This document shows positions 1-7,197 of a stretch of 64,000 nt of DNA, piece after piece. Within the stretch, counting starts at the first letter, position 1; each line of letters begins with the position of its first letter. The position numbers and the translations under genes are program-made. This stretch comes from Bacillota bacterium (GTDB lineage: Bacteria; Bacillota_I; Bacilli_A; RF39; UBA660), in NCBI GenBank assembly GCA_003149915.1, contig QAMK01000009.1, forward strand, positions 32,904 to 96,903, read 5' to 3'. A model generated the notes under the pieces. It was not told the origin of the DNA. It saw only the letters and a list, made by a program, of their open reading frames with translations, and did not search any database.

Positions 1-6
1 ATTCAC
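1..6 (-). CDS. First two codons of the gene downstream of tilS (partial)
   Basis: On the minus strand an AAGGAGG ribosome-binding site is followed after 7 nt by GTG AAT at the window edge, so a gene starts here with GTG and runs out of the window. In Bacilli tilS is usually followed by hpt and ftsH, so one of these is likely, but only two codons are visible and no product can be read. Confidence 0.5.
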
Positions 7-21
7 GTTTTTTCCTCCTTG

Positions 22-1344
22 TTAGTAATATTTTATTATTATATCACAGTTTTCTTTCTGTGACTTATTAAATTTACTTTTCTTAATTCCTGGAATCCAG
101 ACAACTTCTCCTTTAGAATCGACGACGACTGGCCACAGTTCTCTATCTTTTAACGGGACTTTGTGATTGATGAAAATATCTTTTACCTTACTGTGTCCCT
201 TCATATGGAAACCGGCGATTTTATCGCCATGACGACGGCTTCTAACATATAGTGGCAAGGCAAGGTCTGCACTATTTAATCTAGCGACATCGTTACCGTT
301 GGTATCACAACTTGTAACCCGTTTTAGATGATGTCCATTTGGCAATGTCACATAGTCGTTTAGTTCAATCTCATACCCCGACACTTGATCAATCGACATG
401 ACAATTTTGATTTGATCGTAACTCTTTATGGCACGAATGTTATTCGGCAAATAAATATAGGAATTGCTTTTTCGAGATTGAATCAATTTTTGAATCAGTT
501 CCACATGACGATCATTGATTAACATTAAATCATCTTTATAAATGGATTCTAAAATGGTATGAATGATGCGACTTTGCATAATCGGTTCTAGTTCTTGATA
601 CTTTTTAATGAAAAGTGTGTTGTCGTGATAAACCTTTGATAACAATTGATGCACTTGGCTTTCAATCAAGTTATCGTATTCATTTAGAATTTTACTGAAT
701 TTTAAAAATTTGAGATGGACATTTGGATCTTCCTTTTTAAAAAATGGTAACAGATGTTTGCGATAACGATTTCGCGTATGAATGGTTTTAAAGTTACTTT
801 TATCGATAACGTACGGAATTTTATGTTTCTTATCGTACTGCTCCAAATCTTTTTTTGTGTAACGGAGTAATGGTCTTATGATTTGATAGTCTTTCATCGT
901 GGCGACTTCCGCAAAACCGCCATATCCTTTTAGAGTAGAACCACGCGTCAGACGCATTAAAATCGTCTCCATTAAGTCATCGCCATGATGGGCGGTCATT
1001 AAGATTTTGGCTTGATACTTATGAATGACCTCTTCAAAAAAATGATATCGAATCGATCTCGCTTCGTTTTCAAAATTGTCATCTCCGTATTTGTCAATCG
1101 TCATCGTCTCAAAAAAAATGTTATGTTTCATACACCAAGACTCTACAAACTCTCTTTCCTTCGCACTCATTCTACGGACGTTGTGATCGACATGAGCAGC
1201 AATGATTTGAATCTCTTTTTGATCTCGATACTTTAATAGCATACTTAAAAGAGCCATCGAATCCGGTCCACCAGAGACTCCTACGACGATGGTATCTCCC
1301 ATTTCAATTTGATATGGTGCAAATAAACTAACTACATCTTCCAT
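22..1344 (-). CDS. tilS: tRNA(Ile)-lysidine synthase TilS
   Basis: ATP-dependent ligase that attaches lysine to C34 of the CAU-anticodon tRNA-Ile, changing both charging and decoding from Met/AUG to Ile/AUA. The PP-loop SGGPDS is near residues 24-29, followed by an N-terminal nucleotide-binding domain with a HHGDD motif (around residue 120), a middle substrate-binding domain and a C-terminal TilS domain; 440 aa is normal for the family. I place the start at the ATG at 1344, because the longer frame begins with a GTG only three codons upstream. It sits between divIC and the next gene as in B. subtilis (divIC..tilS-hpt-ftsH). Essential enzyme; identification is secure. Confidence 0.96.
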   Translation of the reverse strand: MEDVVSLFAPYQIEMGDTIVVGVSGGPDSMALLSMLLKYRDQKEIQIIAAHVDHNVRRMSAKEREFVESWCMKHNIFFETMTIDKYGDDNFENEARSIRYHFFEEVIHKYQAKILMTAHHGDDLMETILMRLTRGSTLKGYGGFAEVATMKDYQIIRPLLRYTKKDLEQYDKKHKIPYVIDKSNFKTIHTRNRYRKHLLPFFKKEDPNVHLKFLKFSKILNEYDNLIESQVHQLLSKVYHDNTLFIKKYQELEPIMQSRIIHTILESIYKDDLMLINDRHVELIQKLIQSRKSNSYIYLPNNIRAIKSYDQIKIVMSIDQVSGYEIELNDYVTLPNGHHLKRVTSCDTNGNDVARLNSADLALPLYVRSRRHGDKIAGFHMKGHSKVKDIFINHKVPLKDRELWPVVVDSKGEVVWIPGIKKSKFNKSQKENCDIIIKYY

Positions 1345-1429
1345 TTTTATCACATCTCTTCTTACATTCTATCGAAACTTCTTTCGTCTGACAAGATTTA
1401 AACAAAAAGAAAAAATAGAATACTCTATT

Positions 1430-1729
1430 TTATGGTAGTTTGATGATAAATTCACCATCTTTAGAATATAGATATTTTTCTCTAGCATATCTAGCAACGT
1501 AATCTGGATCTTGTAAACGTTCTACATCGGCTTTCAATTCTTCCTCTTCTTTTTGCAATTCTTCTAATTTTGCAGTTAAAGAATCTTTTTGTTGATATTT
1601 TTGATAGATTTCAACCCATGTTTTGCCGAGCATTATGGTAAGTCCGATAATAACAGCGCAGCAGGTGATACCAAACAATACTAAACGCCGTTTCGTTTTG
1701 ACAATATGCTTATTCTTTGGTTGCCGCAA
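1430..1729 (-). CDS. divIC: Septum formation protein DivIC/FtsB family
   Basis: A 99-aa bitopic cell-division protein. A basic N-terminus precedes one membrane segment (about residues 17-36), then an extracytoplasmic coiled coil with heptad Leu and many Glu/Lys (about 45-73), and the conserved DPDYVARYAREKYLY block that ends the family domain. DivIC forms the FtsL-DivIB-DivIC complex that helps activate septal peptidoglycan synthesis. The start must be the TTG at 1729: an AGGTG site lies 7 nt upstream, and an in-frame TAA lies just before it. B. subtilis has yabP-yabQ-divIC in one run; here spoVG-yabP-yabQ are on the opposite strand nearby. Confidence 0.9.
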   Translation of the reverse strand: MRQPKNKHIVKTKRRLVLFGITCCAVIIGLTIMLGKTWVEIYQKYQQKDSLTAKLEELQKEEEELKADVERLQDPDYVARYAREKYLYSKDGEFIIKLP

Positions 1730-1851
1730 GTTATAACACCTACCTTCCTAACATATATTATATCTGCTTTTTATGATCTTGTTTTTATTTTTTTAGATTT
1801 CACGAACGCTTTACGTCAAATAAATGATTTTGGCCGTTTTTGGCTTCTTTT

Positions 1852-2391
1852 TTATTGTACACTTAATCGTTTGAAAAAGTGCTTATCGAACACAGAATTA
1901 TCACTATATTCGTCTAACCATAATATTAACTCATAAGTTTTGGTTTGATTTGGTCCCAATTGATCCTTTAATAGCAAGCCATTTTCTATATCGCTTAATG
2001 ATTTGGGTGAACTTTGATTGATGCTAAATTTTACATAGTTATCTCTTAATAAACAGTCGTCACAATTTTCTAAAGATGCCATTGCCGTATCATCGATAAT
2101 GGAAATGGTGTAATCTTTTACTGTGCTTGTTTGATTGGTTACCGAAAACACGTACGGTTTCCTTTGCATAGCATCCATATCAGAAATTGGATACGGCACA
2201 GTCAAATAGACGATATCGCCTGCGGACTCGTTTCCTTCATCATATTGAATTTGCAAATTGTTCGCAATCGTCGTATTTTGCATGTTTGTAGAATTTAATA
2301 AGGCATAACTACTTCCCGAAATAATCAATGTGAAACCAACAATAGCCAAACCCATACAAAATAATAATTTCTTTCCTGTTTTAACGTCCAT
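1852..2391 (-). CDS. Secreted or anchored protein with SipW-type leader, possibly TasA/camelysin-like
   Basis: A 179-aa protein of unknown function. A short basic N-terminus (MDVKTGKKLL) and one hydrophobic segment (about residues 10-30) are followed by SYALLNSTN, the leader layout seen in TasA/CalY-type proteins cleaved by SipW. The rest looks like a beta-rich extracellular domain with a VTN..KDYTISI stretch and a CDDC pair. It resembles the TasA-like product at 5825-6466 in layout and the two may be related, though sequence identity looks low. Start chosen at the ATG at 2391: AAGGATG ribosome-binding site directly upstream and a TATAAT element (about 2412-2417) just beyond; a longer frame would run through that promoter. 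Divergent from spoVG. Confidence 0.6.
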   Translation of the reverse strand: MDVKTGKKLLFCMGLAIVGFTLIISGSSYALLNSTNMQNTTIANNLQIQYDEGNESAGDIVYLTVPYPISDMDAMQRKPYVFSVTNQTSTVKDYTISIIDDTAMASLENCDDCLLRDNYVKFSINQSSPKSLSDIENGLLLKDQLGPNQTKTYELILWLDEYSDNSVFDKHFFKRLSVQ

Positions 2392-2470
2392 TTTATCATC
2401 CTTCTTCTTTATTATAGCACACAATTTTGTAGAATTTTCTGATATTATTGGTTTACTAATACGAAATTCA

Positions 2471-2518
2471 TTGCATTTTCGAAAGATTTGATATATGATT
2501 AATGTATAAAGTTTATAC
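2471..2518 (+). promoter_or_regulatory. spoVG promoter with palindrome at the transcription start
   Basis: A vegetative-type promoter TTGCAT (2471-2476), 17-nt spacer, TATGAT (2494-2499). A perfect palindrome, GTATAAA-G-TTTATAC (2504-2518), lies across the predicted transcription start and could be an operator or a 5' mRNA hairpin. Read from sequence only; the regulator is unknown. Confidence 0.55.
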
Positions 2519-2537
2519 TTTAGAGGGAGGATATGCA

Positions 2538-2825
2538 ATGAAAATTACATCTGTAAATGTTCGCAAGATCGAAAAAGAAGGATCTCGCATGAAAGGAATC
2601 GCATCAGTATTAATCGACGACATGTTTGCTATTCACGACATTCGTATTATCGAAGGAGATAATGGTCTATTTATCGCAATGCCAAGTAGAAAAACTGCTA
2701 CTGGTGGATATCGCGATATTGCTCACCCAGTTAACTCTGAAGGTAGAGCTATGTTTCAAGACGCAATCCTTGAAGCATATGACAAGGCTGAAGATCCTGA
2801 ACCTGCAACAGAAACTGAGGAATAA
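2538..2825 (+). CDS. spoVG: Septation/sporulation regulator SpoVG
   Basis: A 95-aa protein of the SpoVG family, a small nucleic-acid-binding regulator that affects septation, sporulation and cell-surface genes in Firmicutes. The conserved N-terminal MKITSVNVRKI strand, the central SVLIDDMFAIHDIRIIEG block and the AMPSRKTATGGYRDIAHPVN segment are all present; the acidic tail is short. The start at 2538 has a GGGAGGATATGCA ribosome-binding site; an upstream in-frame extension lies within the promoter palindrome. Followed closely by an intrinsic terminator, then yabP. Confidence 0.95.
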   Translation: MKITSVNVRKIEKEGSRMKGIASVLIDDMFAIHDIRIIEGDNGLFIAMPSRKTATGGYRDIAHPVNSEGRAMFQDAILEAYDKAEDPEPATETEE

Positions 2826-2832
2826 AACTAGA

Positions 2833-2859
2833 AAAACTTACCAAACGGTAAGTTTTTTT
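2833..2859 (+). terminator. Intrinsic terminator after spoVG
   Basis: Stem AACTTACC / GGTAAGTT with an AAAC loop (2835-2854), followed by a run of T. Confidence 0.85.
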
Positions 2860-2886
2860 CATAGTTTCTTTTTTTTTGCATAAAGT
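2859..2886 (+). promoter_or_regulatory. Candidate sigma-E promoter of yabP
   Basis: TCATAGT (2859-2865) resembles the sigma-E -35 KMATATT, and CATAAAGT (2879-2886) resembles the -10 CATACAMT. The 13-nt spacer is one short of the usual 14-15. yabP is sigma-E-dependent in B. subtilis, and the preceding terminator isolates it from spoVG. A plausible site, not proven. Confidence 0.4.
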
Positions 2887-2905
2887 TTAGGGAAAGGACA
2901 AGATT

Positions 2906-3199
2906 ATGGATAAAGAAAACACACAAATTAACAATTTCAGTCATACACTTACCATGATAGAGAGAAAGACAGCCGTGATTACAGGAGTTAAGAAAATCGA
3001 TAATTTCGATAATGAAGAGTTCTTATTGGAAACTGTAATGGGTTATCTACTAATCAAAGGAGAAGACTTGGAACTCGTAAAATTGGATACAAGAGATGGT
3101 AATGTTTCTATTAAAGGTTTAATTATCTCCTATTCATACTTAGAAGATCATAAAGAAAAAGACAAGGAAGACAGTATTTTTCATCGTTTATTTAAATGA
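2906..3199 (+). CDS. yabP: Sporulation protein YabP
   Basis: A 97-aa protein of the YabP family needed during spore coat/cortex formation in the mother cell. The diagnostic block ITGVKKIDNFDNEEF, followed by LLETVMGYLLIKGEDLEL and the SIKGLIISYSYLE end, aligns over the full length with B. subtilis YabP. No signal peptide. It overlaps yabQ by 4 nt (ATGA), so the two are translationally coupled as in Bacillus. Confidence 0.92.
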   Translation: MDKENTQINNFSHTLTMIERKTAVITGVKKIDNFDNEEFLLETVMGYLLIKGEDLELVKLDTRDGNVSIKGLIISYSYLEDHKEKDKEDSIFHRLFK

Positions 3200-3501
3200 T
3201 TCTATCCATTCAAATTTACAGTTTCTGTATCTCGTTGGGATTTGGTATATTCCTTTATGGGATACTGACTCTTCATCAGAAACTGATGGCAAAGGCCAAA
3301 AAGATCGTGATGAGCATCTCTTGTATTATCTTATTTATCGATTTAGCACTTCTCTACTTCTTAATATTAAAACAAATAAACGAAGGTGTCATTCACCCTT
3401 ACTTCCTATTACTAGTTGCACTGGGAACACTGATTGCCCATCTTGCTTGGAAACACCTTCTATCGCGGATAACCTACATACATTGTTCCCGTCGTCACTA
3501 A
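3196..3501 (+). CDS. yabQ: Spore cortex protein YabQ (short form)
   Basis: A 101-aa hydrophobic protein with three predicted membrane segments (about residues 6-26, 37-58 and 65-86). It starts with SIQIYSF..LGFGIFLYGIL, matching the N-terminal membrane part of YabQ, an outer-forespore-membrane protein required for cortex synthesis. It is about half the length of B. subtilis YabQ (~211 aa) and lacks the C-terminal part. The identification rests on position (4-nt overlap with yabP) and topology more than on residues. Its last 42 bases overlap the 3' end of yabG on the other strand. Confidence 0.7.
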   Translation: MILSIQIYSFCISLGFGIFLYGILTLHQKLMAKAKKIVMSISCIILFIDLALLYFLILKQINEGVIHPYFLLLVALGTLIAHLAWKHLLSRITYIHCSRRH

Positions 3502-4224
3502 ACCACCGATACCATCTGGTCCGTACTTCGTCTTAGATAAAATGTTCAGTAAATCGATCGGTTTATTTTTTAAAGAAAGACTGATACTACTAGCAATAAT
3601 TGCTGGGTCTAGGGCATGAATATTAATCCGTTTTGGACTACTAGCAAAATTAGCACCGGCCTTAATAATCTCTTCATAGTTACTTTGACAAGCACCTGCT
3701 ACGATAATGAGTTTATCGTGGCTTTTTTCGTATTTTCTAGCCATTTTGACAGCATCTACAAAATAATCCGAATTTTTATATTCATCTTTATTCCGGTAAT
3801 ATGCATCGTGACCAGTAATAACGACGATATCTGGATTTAGATCTTCTAGATACTTGGTGATGGAAGGTCCAATGGAACGTTCATTTAGTTTTACGCCGTA
3901 TGCCATGATGTTTAATTTTTTATAAAATTCGATACAGCGATTTAAGTATTCATCGTCCGCATCAATATGAAGAATTTTACCTGGCAAATAAAAGTATTCG
4001 TTTCTATCTTGTGGTAACAGACTATCGATTCTACTTTCTAATTCTTGATCTGTCGATGGAATCGGTTCCGTCACTTTGACTAAGTCGTCGATATCGCTAT
4101 CGGCAATTAAACGAACATCGTGACCTTTTAAAATAGCATACGTTCCCTGTAAATCGATAATCTTAAAAATGGTATCGTGATTGTGGGATTTTCTTGTCAC
4201 ATAGTCCCCAATATGAAAAAGCAT
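3460..4224 (-). CDS. yabG: Sporulation-specific protease YabG
   Basis: A 254-aa cysteine-type protease of the YabG family that processes spore coat proteins late in sporulation (sigma-K regulon in B. subtilis). Recognisable blocks are the N-terminal IGDYVTRKSHNHD, VVITGHDAYYR, the GACQSNYEEIIKAGANFASSP region with the conserved Cys, and the C-terminal KYGPDGIGGLVTTGTMYVGYP. The start at 4224 has GAGAGGTGATC upstream. Gene order ksgA-yabG is as in Bacillus. The ribosome-binding site and start codon lie in a long perfect hairpin (4217-4253). Confidence 0.95.
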   Translation of the reverse strand: MLFHIGDYVTRKSHNHDTIFKIIDLQGTYAILKGHDVRLIADSDIDDLVKVTEPIPSTDQELESRIDSLLPQDRNEYFYLPGKILHIDADDEYLNRCIEFYKKLNIMAYGVKLNERSIGPSITKYLEDLNPDIVVITGHDAYYRNKDEYKNSDYFVDAVKMARKYEKSHDKLIIVAGACQSNYEEIIKAGANFASSPKRINIHALDPAIIASSISLSLKNKPIDLLNILSKTKYGPDGIGGLVTTGTMYVGYPR

Positions 4225-4253
4225 ATGATCACCTCTCTTCATCATATGCTTTT
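4217..4253 (-). promoter_or_regulatory. RBS/start-codon hairpin and candidate sigma-K promoter of yabG
   Basis: Perfect 13-bp arms (4217-4229 and 4241-4253; AAAAGCATATGAT and its complement) enclose an 11-nt loop that holds the GAGAGGTG ribosome-binding site; the yabG ATG is inside the 3' arm. On the minus strand the 5' arm contains CATATGATG, close to the sigma-K -10 CATAnnnTA, and an AC lies 16 nt further up, the sigma-K -35 spacing. A transcript started there would begin in the loop and lack the 5' arm; read-through from ksgA would carry the whole hairpin. A short T-run also follows the 3' arm, so weak termination is an alternative. Confidence 0.6.
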
Positions 4254-4260
4254 CTTTTCA

Positions 4261-5067
4261 TTATGTGTTATCTTTTGTCAGTTCATTGCTGATACTTGCA
4301 AATATTTCTGGTTGTAATGATTCGGCTCGAACTTTCAAATCGTATCCATATGTCTTTAATACCGATTCTATTTTTTCTAAATCGTATGACTTTAAGTTGT
4401 TCCGAATACTTTTTCGCTTATATTGAAAACTATCTTTGACCAATTTTAAAAAATGTTCTTCATTATTTACTTGGAATTTTGTCTCTTTTTTCTTTAATGT
4501 TACAATGACACTATCGACGTTTGGTTTCGGTACGAAACAATTGCGACTCACAACAAATTCTTTCTTGACATCGAAATAATAATTTAAGAATACTGTTAAA
4601 GAGCCATAATCTTTGCTACTAGGTTTGGCACTAAAACGATCTCCAACCTCTTTTTGAACCATTACGGTTATAGATTCAAAAGGAAGATGAGATTCGATCA
4701 ACTTCGTAATAATTGGAGTCGTAATGTAATACGGTAGATTAGCAATAAAATATAATTTTTTGTATTCATACTTTGCTAGATCTGCTGAAATATCTCGTGT
4801 CATAAAATCTTCAAATACGATATCGATGTTAGAAAACTCTTGTAAATTGGTTGCTAATATTTCTTCTAATCTAGTATCGATTTCATAACATAACATCTGT
4901 TTGACATGCGGTGCAATCTCTTTCGTTAACATTCCAGAACCAGGTCCTACTTCGATGACGAGATCTTCTTTTGTCAGTGGTACAGTCGCGACAATTTTTC
5001 GAACGATACTAGTATCTTTTAAAAAGTTTTGGCCAAAAGATTTGCGAAACGTAAATTGTTGATTCAT
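4261..5067 (-). CDS. rsmA: 16S rRNA dimethyladenosine transferase KsgA/RsmA
   Basis: Dimethylates A1518 and A1519 in the 3'-terminal helix of 16S rRNA using SAM. The N-terminal KSFGQNFLKD motif, the SAM loop EVGPGSGMLT (around residue 40), the catalytic NLPYYITTPI (around 110) and the basic C-terminal KRKSIRNNL helix are all present; 268 aa is normal. In B. subtilis ksgA is preceded by rnmV; here the upstream neighbour is the SipW-type signal peptidase, so rnmV is missing from this locus. The weak leader includes AGGTGATTTT before the ATG. Confidence 0.97.
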   Translation of the reverse strand: MNQQFTFRKSFGQNFLKDTSIVRKIVATVPLTKEDLVIEVGPGSGMLTKEIAPHVKQMLCYEIDTRLEEILATNLQEFSNIDIVFEDFMTRDISADLAKYEYKKLYFIANLPYYITTPIITKLIESHLPFESITVMVQKEVGDRFSAKPSSKDYGSLTVFLNYYFDVKKEFVVSRNCFVPKPNVDSVIVTLKKKETKFQVNNEEHFLKLVKDSFQYKRKSIRNNLKSYDLEKIESVLKTYGYDLKVRAESLQPEIFASISNELTKDNT

Positions 5068-5113
5068 AAAATCACCTATCTCACTATATCATAACTAATA
5101 TAAATTACCAAGT

Positions 5114-5716
5114 TTATTTGGTTTTTTTCACTTTTTCTAACTGATTTTTTCCTTTTTTAACTAAGAGACGGCTAAGTTTAATAAAATCGTAAATGACGAT
5201 GATTAAGAATGGTATGACAATTACAATTAAAAATCCATAGCTATTCAATAAAAACGAATGAATGTAACCGACGTATGGAATTTTGACTAATACTTTACCG
5301 ATGATGTTCTCTTCTGGTACAAGCCATTCGTCTGCGGTTTGATTGGCATCCCCTTTGGTTCTGAAAAGATAACTTCCATCTGGTGCTTGCGTAATTGCTG
5401 CAACTCGATGCGTTATCGTTAGTCCGTTTGAAAAAGGAGATTCTGATAAAAACGTGATGACATCTCCGACTTGAATTTCATAGGCTTGAACACGCTGATT
5501 GATGACCATGTCATTCACATTAATGTTCGGCGTCATGCTTCCTGAAGCGATGATATAAGATGAAAAGATTGGCGTGGGAGGATTGCCATTCTTCATCGCA
5601 CGATTAAACTCTAATACATAAATTGCTACTGTAAAACAAACTAAAATCATTAAAAAAAGAACCGTGTACATGAAGGCACTGGTTATGAAATAAAAAATTT
5701 TCTTCACTTTCTTCAT
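5114..5716 (-). CDS. sipW: Signal peptidase I, SipW (ER/archaeal) type
   Basis: A 200-aa membrane peptidase that removes signal peptides. An N-terminal membrane segment (about residues 10-35) precedes the catalytic Ser in SGSM (Ser60). The general base position is His in THRV (His103), as in SipW and eukaryotic SPC18, rather than the Lys of ordinary bacterial SPase I. TKGDAN and GKVLVKIPYVGY follow, and a second membrane segment lies at about 155-178. SipW-type enzymes process TasA/CalY-type fibre proteins, and a TasA-like gene lies directly upstream on the same strand. Two hairpins with T-runs lie between the two genes, so expression relative to the substrate may be reduced. Confidence 0.92.
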   Translation of the reverse strand: MKKVKKIFYFITSAFMYTVLFLMILVCFTVAIYVLEFNRAMKNGNPPTPIFSSYIIASGSMTPNINVNDMVINQRVQAYEIQVGDVITFLSESPFSNGLTITHRVAAITQAPDGSYLFRTKGDANQTADEWLVPEENIIGKVLVKIPYVGYIHSFLLNSYGFLIVIVIPFLIIVIYDFIKLSRLLVKKGKNQLEKVKKTK

Positions 5717-5761
5717 GGTTCATCCGCCCTTTTATTCTACCTTAGCATAGCAAAGAAGGGG

Positions 5762-5800
5762 AAAAAAAACAAGTCGATTGATTAAAACAATTTCGACTTG
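5762..5800 (-). terminator. Intrinsic terminator or attenuator upstream of sipW
   Basis: Stem CAAGTCG / CGACTTG with an inner ATTG/CAAT pairing (5770-5800), then a run of eight T on the minus strand. With the neighbouring hairpin it forms a tandem terminator between the TasA-like gene and sipW. Confidence 0.8.
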
Positions 5801-5802
5801 AC

Positions 5803-5826
5803 TAAAAAAAGACACTCGTCGTGTCT
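5803..5826 (-). terminator. Intrinsic terminator at the stop of the TasA-like gene
   Basis: Stem AGACAC / GTGTCT with a 5-nt loop (5810-5826) followed by T7 on the minus strand; it overlaps the stop codon of the upstream gene. Confidence 0.8.
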
Positions 5827-6466
5827 ATTGTTGTTTGGCATAAATTCCAATTTTTAGATTACTCTCTTCAGATGCAGAAGAGTTACTTTCTAAAGTAGAT
5901 AATGTGATTTCGTGACCATCACCATCGATTTCTGGAATCCACATTTTAAAGCGATAATTCTTTACGATATTATCTCCTTCAGAAGCGGTACCAACATATA
6001 GTAACTTTGCTCCCTCTTTGCTTTCAGATGCAGGAAGGTCACTTAAGTATGTCGGTTCTAGTAAGACTTTTTCGTTAGCAACATCTGTATTGCTATCTTC
6101 TACTTCTACTAAGTATACTTTAATCTTATTTTCATCTAAAGTATTGCTTTCGCTTCCTTCTAGAACAATTTCATAATCGATTGTCGTATTTCCTTTGATT
6201 GTCGATGTGACACCAAAATCGAATACATTTCCTTCTCCAATTTGATGAGTACCATCATAATCTGGAATTGGAACAGCATTTAATAGAGAGATACCAGATG
6301 ATGGTTCATTGTATCGGAAATAGATTTGACCGGTTCTAATAATGTTATTGGTGGTACCTGATTTTGAGTATGTAAACGCTGCAAACGATACGCCTACGGC
6401 AGCAACTACTAAGATTCCCACTGCTAACACGGTTAGTAAGACTTGCTTTGTCGCTTGATTCGTCAT
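5825..6466 (-). CDS. TasA/camelysin-like secreted fibre protein candidate
   Basis: A 213-aa protein with a hydrophobic leader (about residues 8-30) ending VGVSFAAFTYSKSGTTNN. This is the SipW-type signal-peptide pattern, an A-x-F/Y-T block followed by a polar stretch. The mature part is a beta-rich, acidic domain (RTGQIYFRYNEP, TTIDYEIVLEG, KNYRFKMWIPE), the layout of TasA/CalY proteins that form extracellular fibres or act as camelysin. The adjacent SipW-type peptidase supports this. No protease motif is seen. Strong AAGGAGG ribosome-binding site. It replaces rnmV in the conserved tatD-yabE-rnmV-ksgA order. The family is inferred from leader, fold pattern and context, not from a catalytic signature. 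Confidence 0.72.
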   Translation of the reverse strand: MTNQATKQVLLTVLAVGILVVAAVGVSFAAFTYSKSGTTNNIIRTGQIYFRYNEPSSGISLLNAVPIPDYDGTHQIGEGNVFDFGVTSTIKGNTTIDYEIVLEGSESNTLDENKIKVYLVEVEDSNTDVANEKVLLEPTYLSDLPASESKEGAKLLYVGTASEGDNIVKNYRFKMWIPEIDGDGHEITLSTLESNSSASEESNLKIGIYAKQQ

Positions 6467-6483
6467 ATCATAGCCTCCTTATT

Positions 6484-6522
6484 GTTACTTATATAGTAAC
6501 ACATTTTTTCCGGTCTTTGCAA
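6484..6522 (-). promoter_or_regulatory. Promoter and palindrome upstream of the TasA-like gene
   Basis: Minus-strand TTGCAA (6517-6522), 18-nt spacer, TACTAT (6493-6498). The -10 lies inside a perfect palindrome GTTACT-ATATA-AGTAAC (6484-6500), a likely operator. The same promoter layout (TTGNNA, 18 nt ending GTGT, TACTAT) precedes the 3D-domain gene. Confidence 0.6.
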
Positions 6523-6529
6523 TAAAATC

Positions 6530-6562
6530 AAAAAAAAAGATTGAGTTACCATCCCAATCTTT
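6530..6562 (-). terminator. Intrinsic terminator after the 3D-domain gene
   Basis: AAAGATTG / CAATCTTT stem around a 10-nt loop, overlapping the stop codon at 6546, followed by a long T-run on the minus strand. Confidence 0.8.
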
Positions 6563-7133
6563 GAATTTCATATTGAACATTTTTCTGTCTGCCAACAATT
6601 AGAGCATCTTGTTCTGTTTCAAATAACAAGTCGAATAAGGTTCCTTTGATAGCGCCACCACGATCTAAGACAATTGCATAAAATGGTTCATCTGTAAATG
6701 TCACATTGCTTATTTTTACAATTGTTCCACAAGGAACACTAGCGTCTGCAGCAACAATTCTTACTGTTCCATAACTAGCATCGTTATAGGTAATGTTTCC
6801 ATTTGAAACATTTGGATATGGAGCACATCCGACACGGCCAGAGCAACCAACACAATCTGGTCCATATCCTGTCATCGTTCCATTAAAGATTACATCGTTA
6901 TCCGCAGCCAGTGATACTGCTTCTAATAATGAAGAGGCAAAAACTGGTGCTTTTGCCGCAACCGATGCATCGTATTTGGAAACGATGTGGACTGCTTCTA
7001 GTGATTTGGTTCGATTCATATCGTATGTTGTTACTTTATAATGCTTATTACCAGTTGCAATCGCAACTAAAGCCACCGCTACGAACATAATAAATATGAA
7101 ACGTAAGCGCATGGCAGCTAAGAATTTTTTCAT
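6546..7133 (-). CDS. 3D-domain protein (YabE-related cell-wall enzyme)
   Basis: A 195-aa exported protein. An N-terminal membrane/signal segment (about residues 9-27) is followed by a ~60-residue linker and a C-terminal 3D domain, a double-psi barrel related to lytic transglycosylases. The domain shows MTGYGPDCVGCSG, RIVAADASVPCGTIVKI and the VLDRGGAIKG..FDLLF end with the conserved Asp residues. In B. subtilis the neighbour of tatD is yabE, which ends in the same domain but also carries DUF348 and G5 repeats; these are absent here. Probably acts on peptidoglycan outside the membrane. It has its own promoter and terminator. Confidence 0.85.
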   Translation of the reverse strand: MKKFLAAMRLRFIFIMFVAVALVAIATGNKHYKVTTYDMNRTKSLEAVHIVSKYDASVAAKAPVFASSLLEAVSLAADNDVIFNGTMTGYGPDCVGCSGRVGCAPYPNVSNGNITYNDASYGTVRIVAADASVPCGTIVKISNVTFTDEPFYAIVLDRGGAIKGTLFDLLFETEQDALIVGRQKNVQYEIQRLGW

Positions 7134-7167
7134 TCATTCGCACCTTCCAGCATCAATGTATAAAAAA

Positions 7168-7197
7168 ATAGTAACACACTTTACTTCATTCTGTCAA
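7168..7197 (-). promoter_or_regulatory. Promoter of the 3D-domain gene
   Basis: Minus-strand TTGACA (7192-7197), 18-nt spacer, TACTAT (7168-7173), lying across the 3' end of tatD. It shares the GTGTTACTAT block with the TasA-like gene promoter. Confidence 0.65.
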
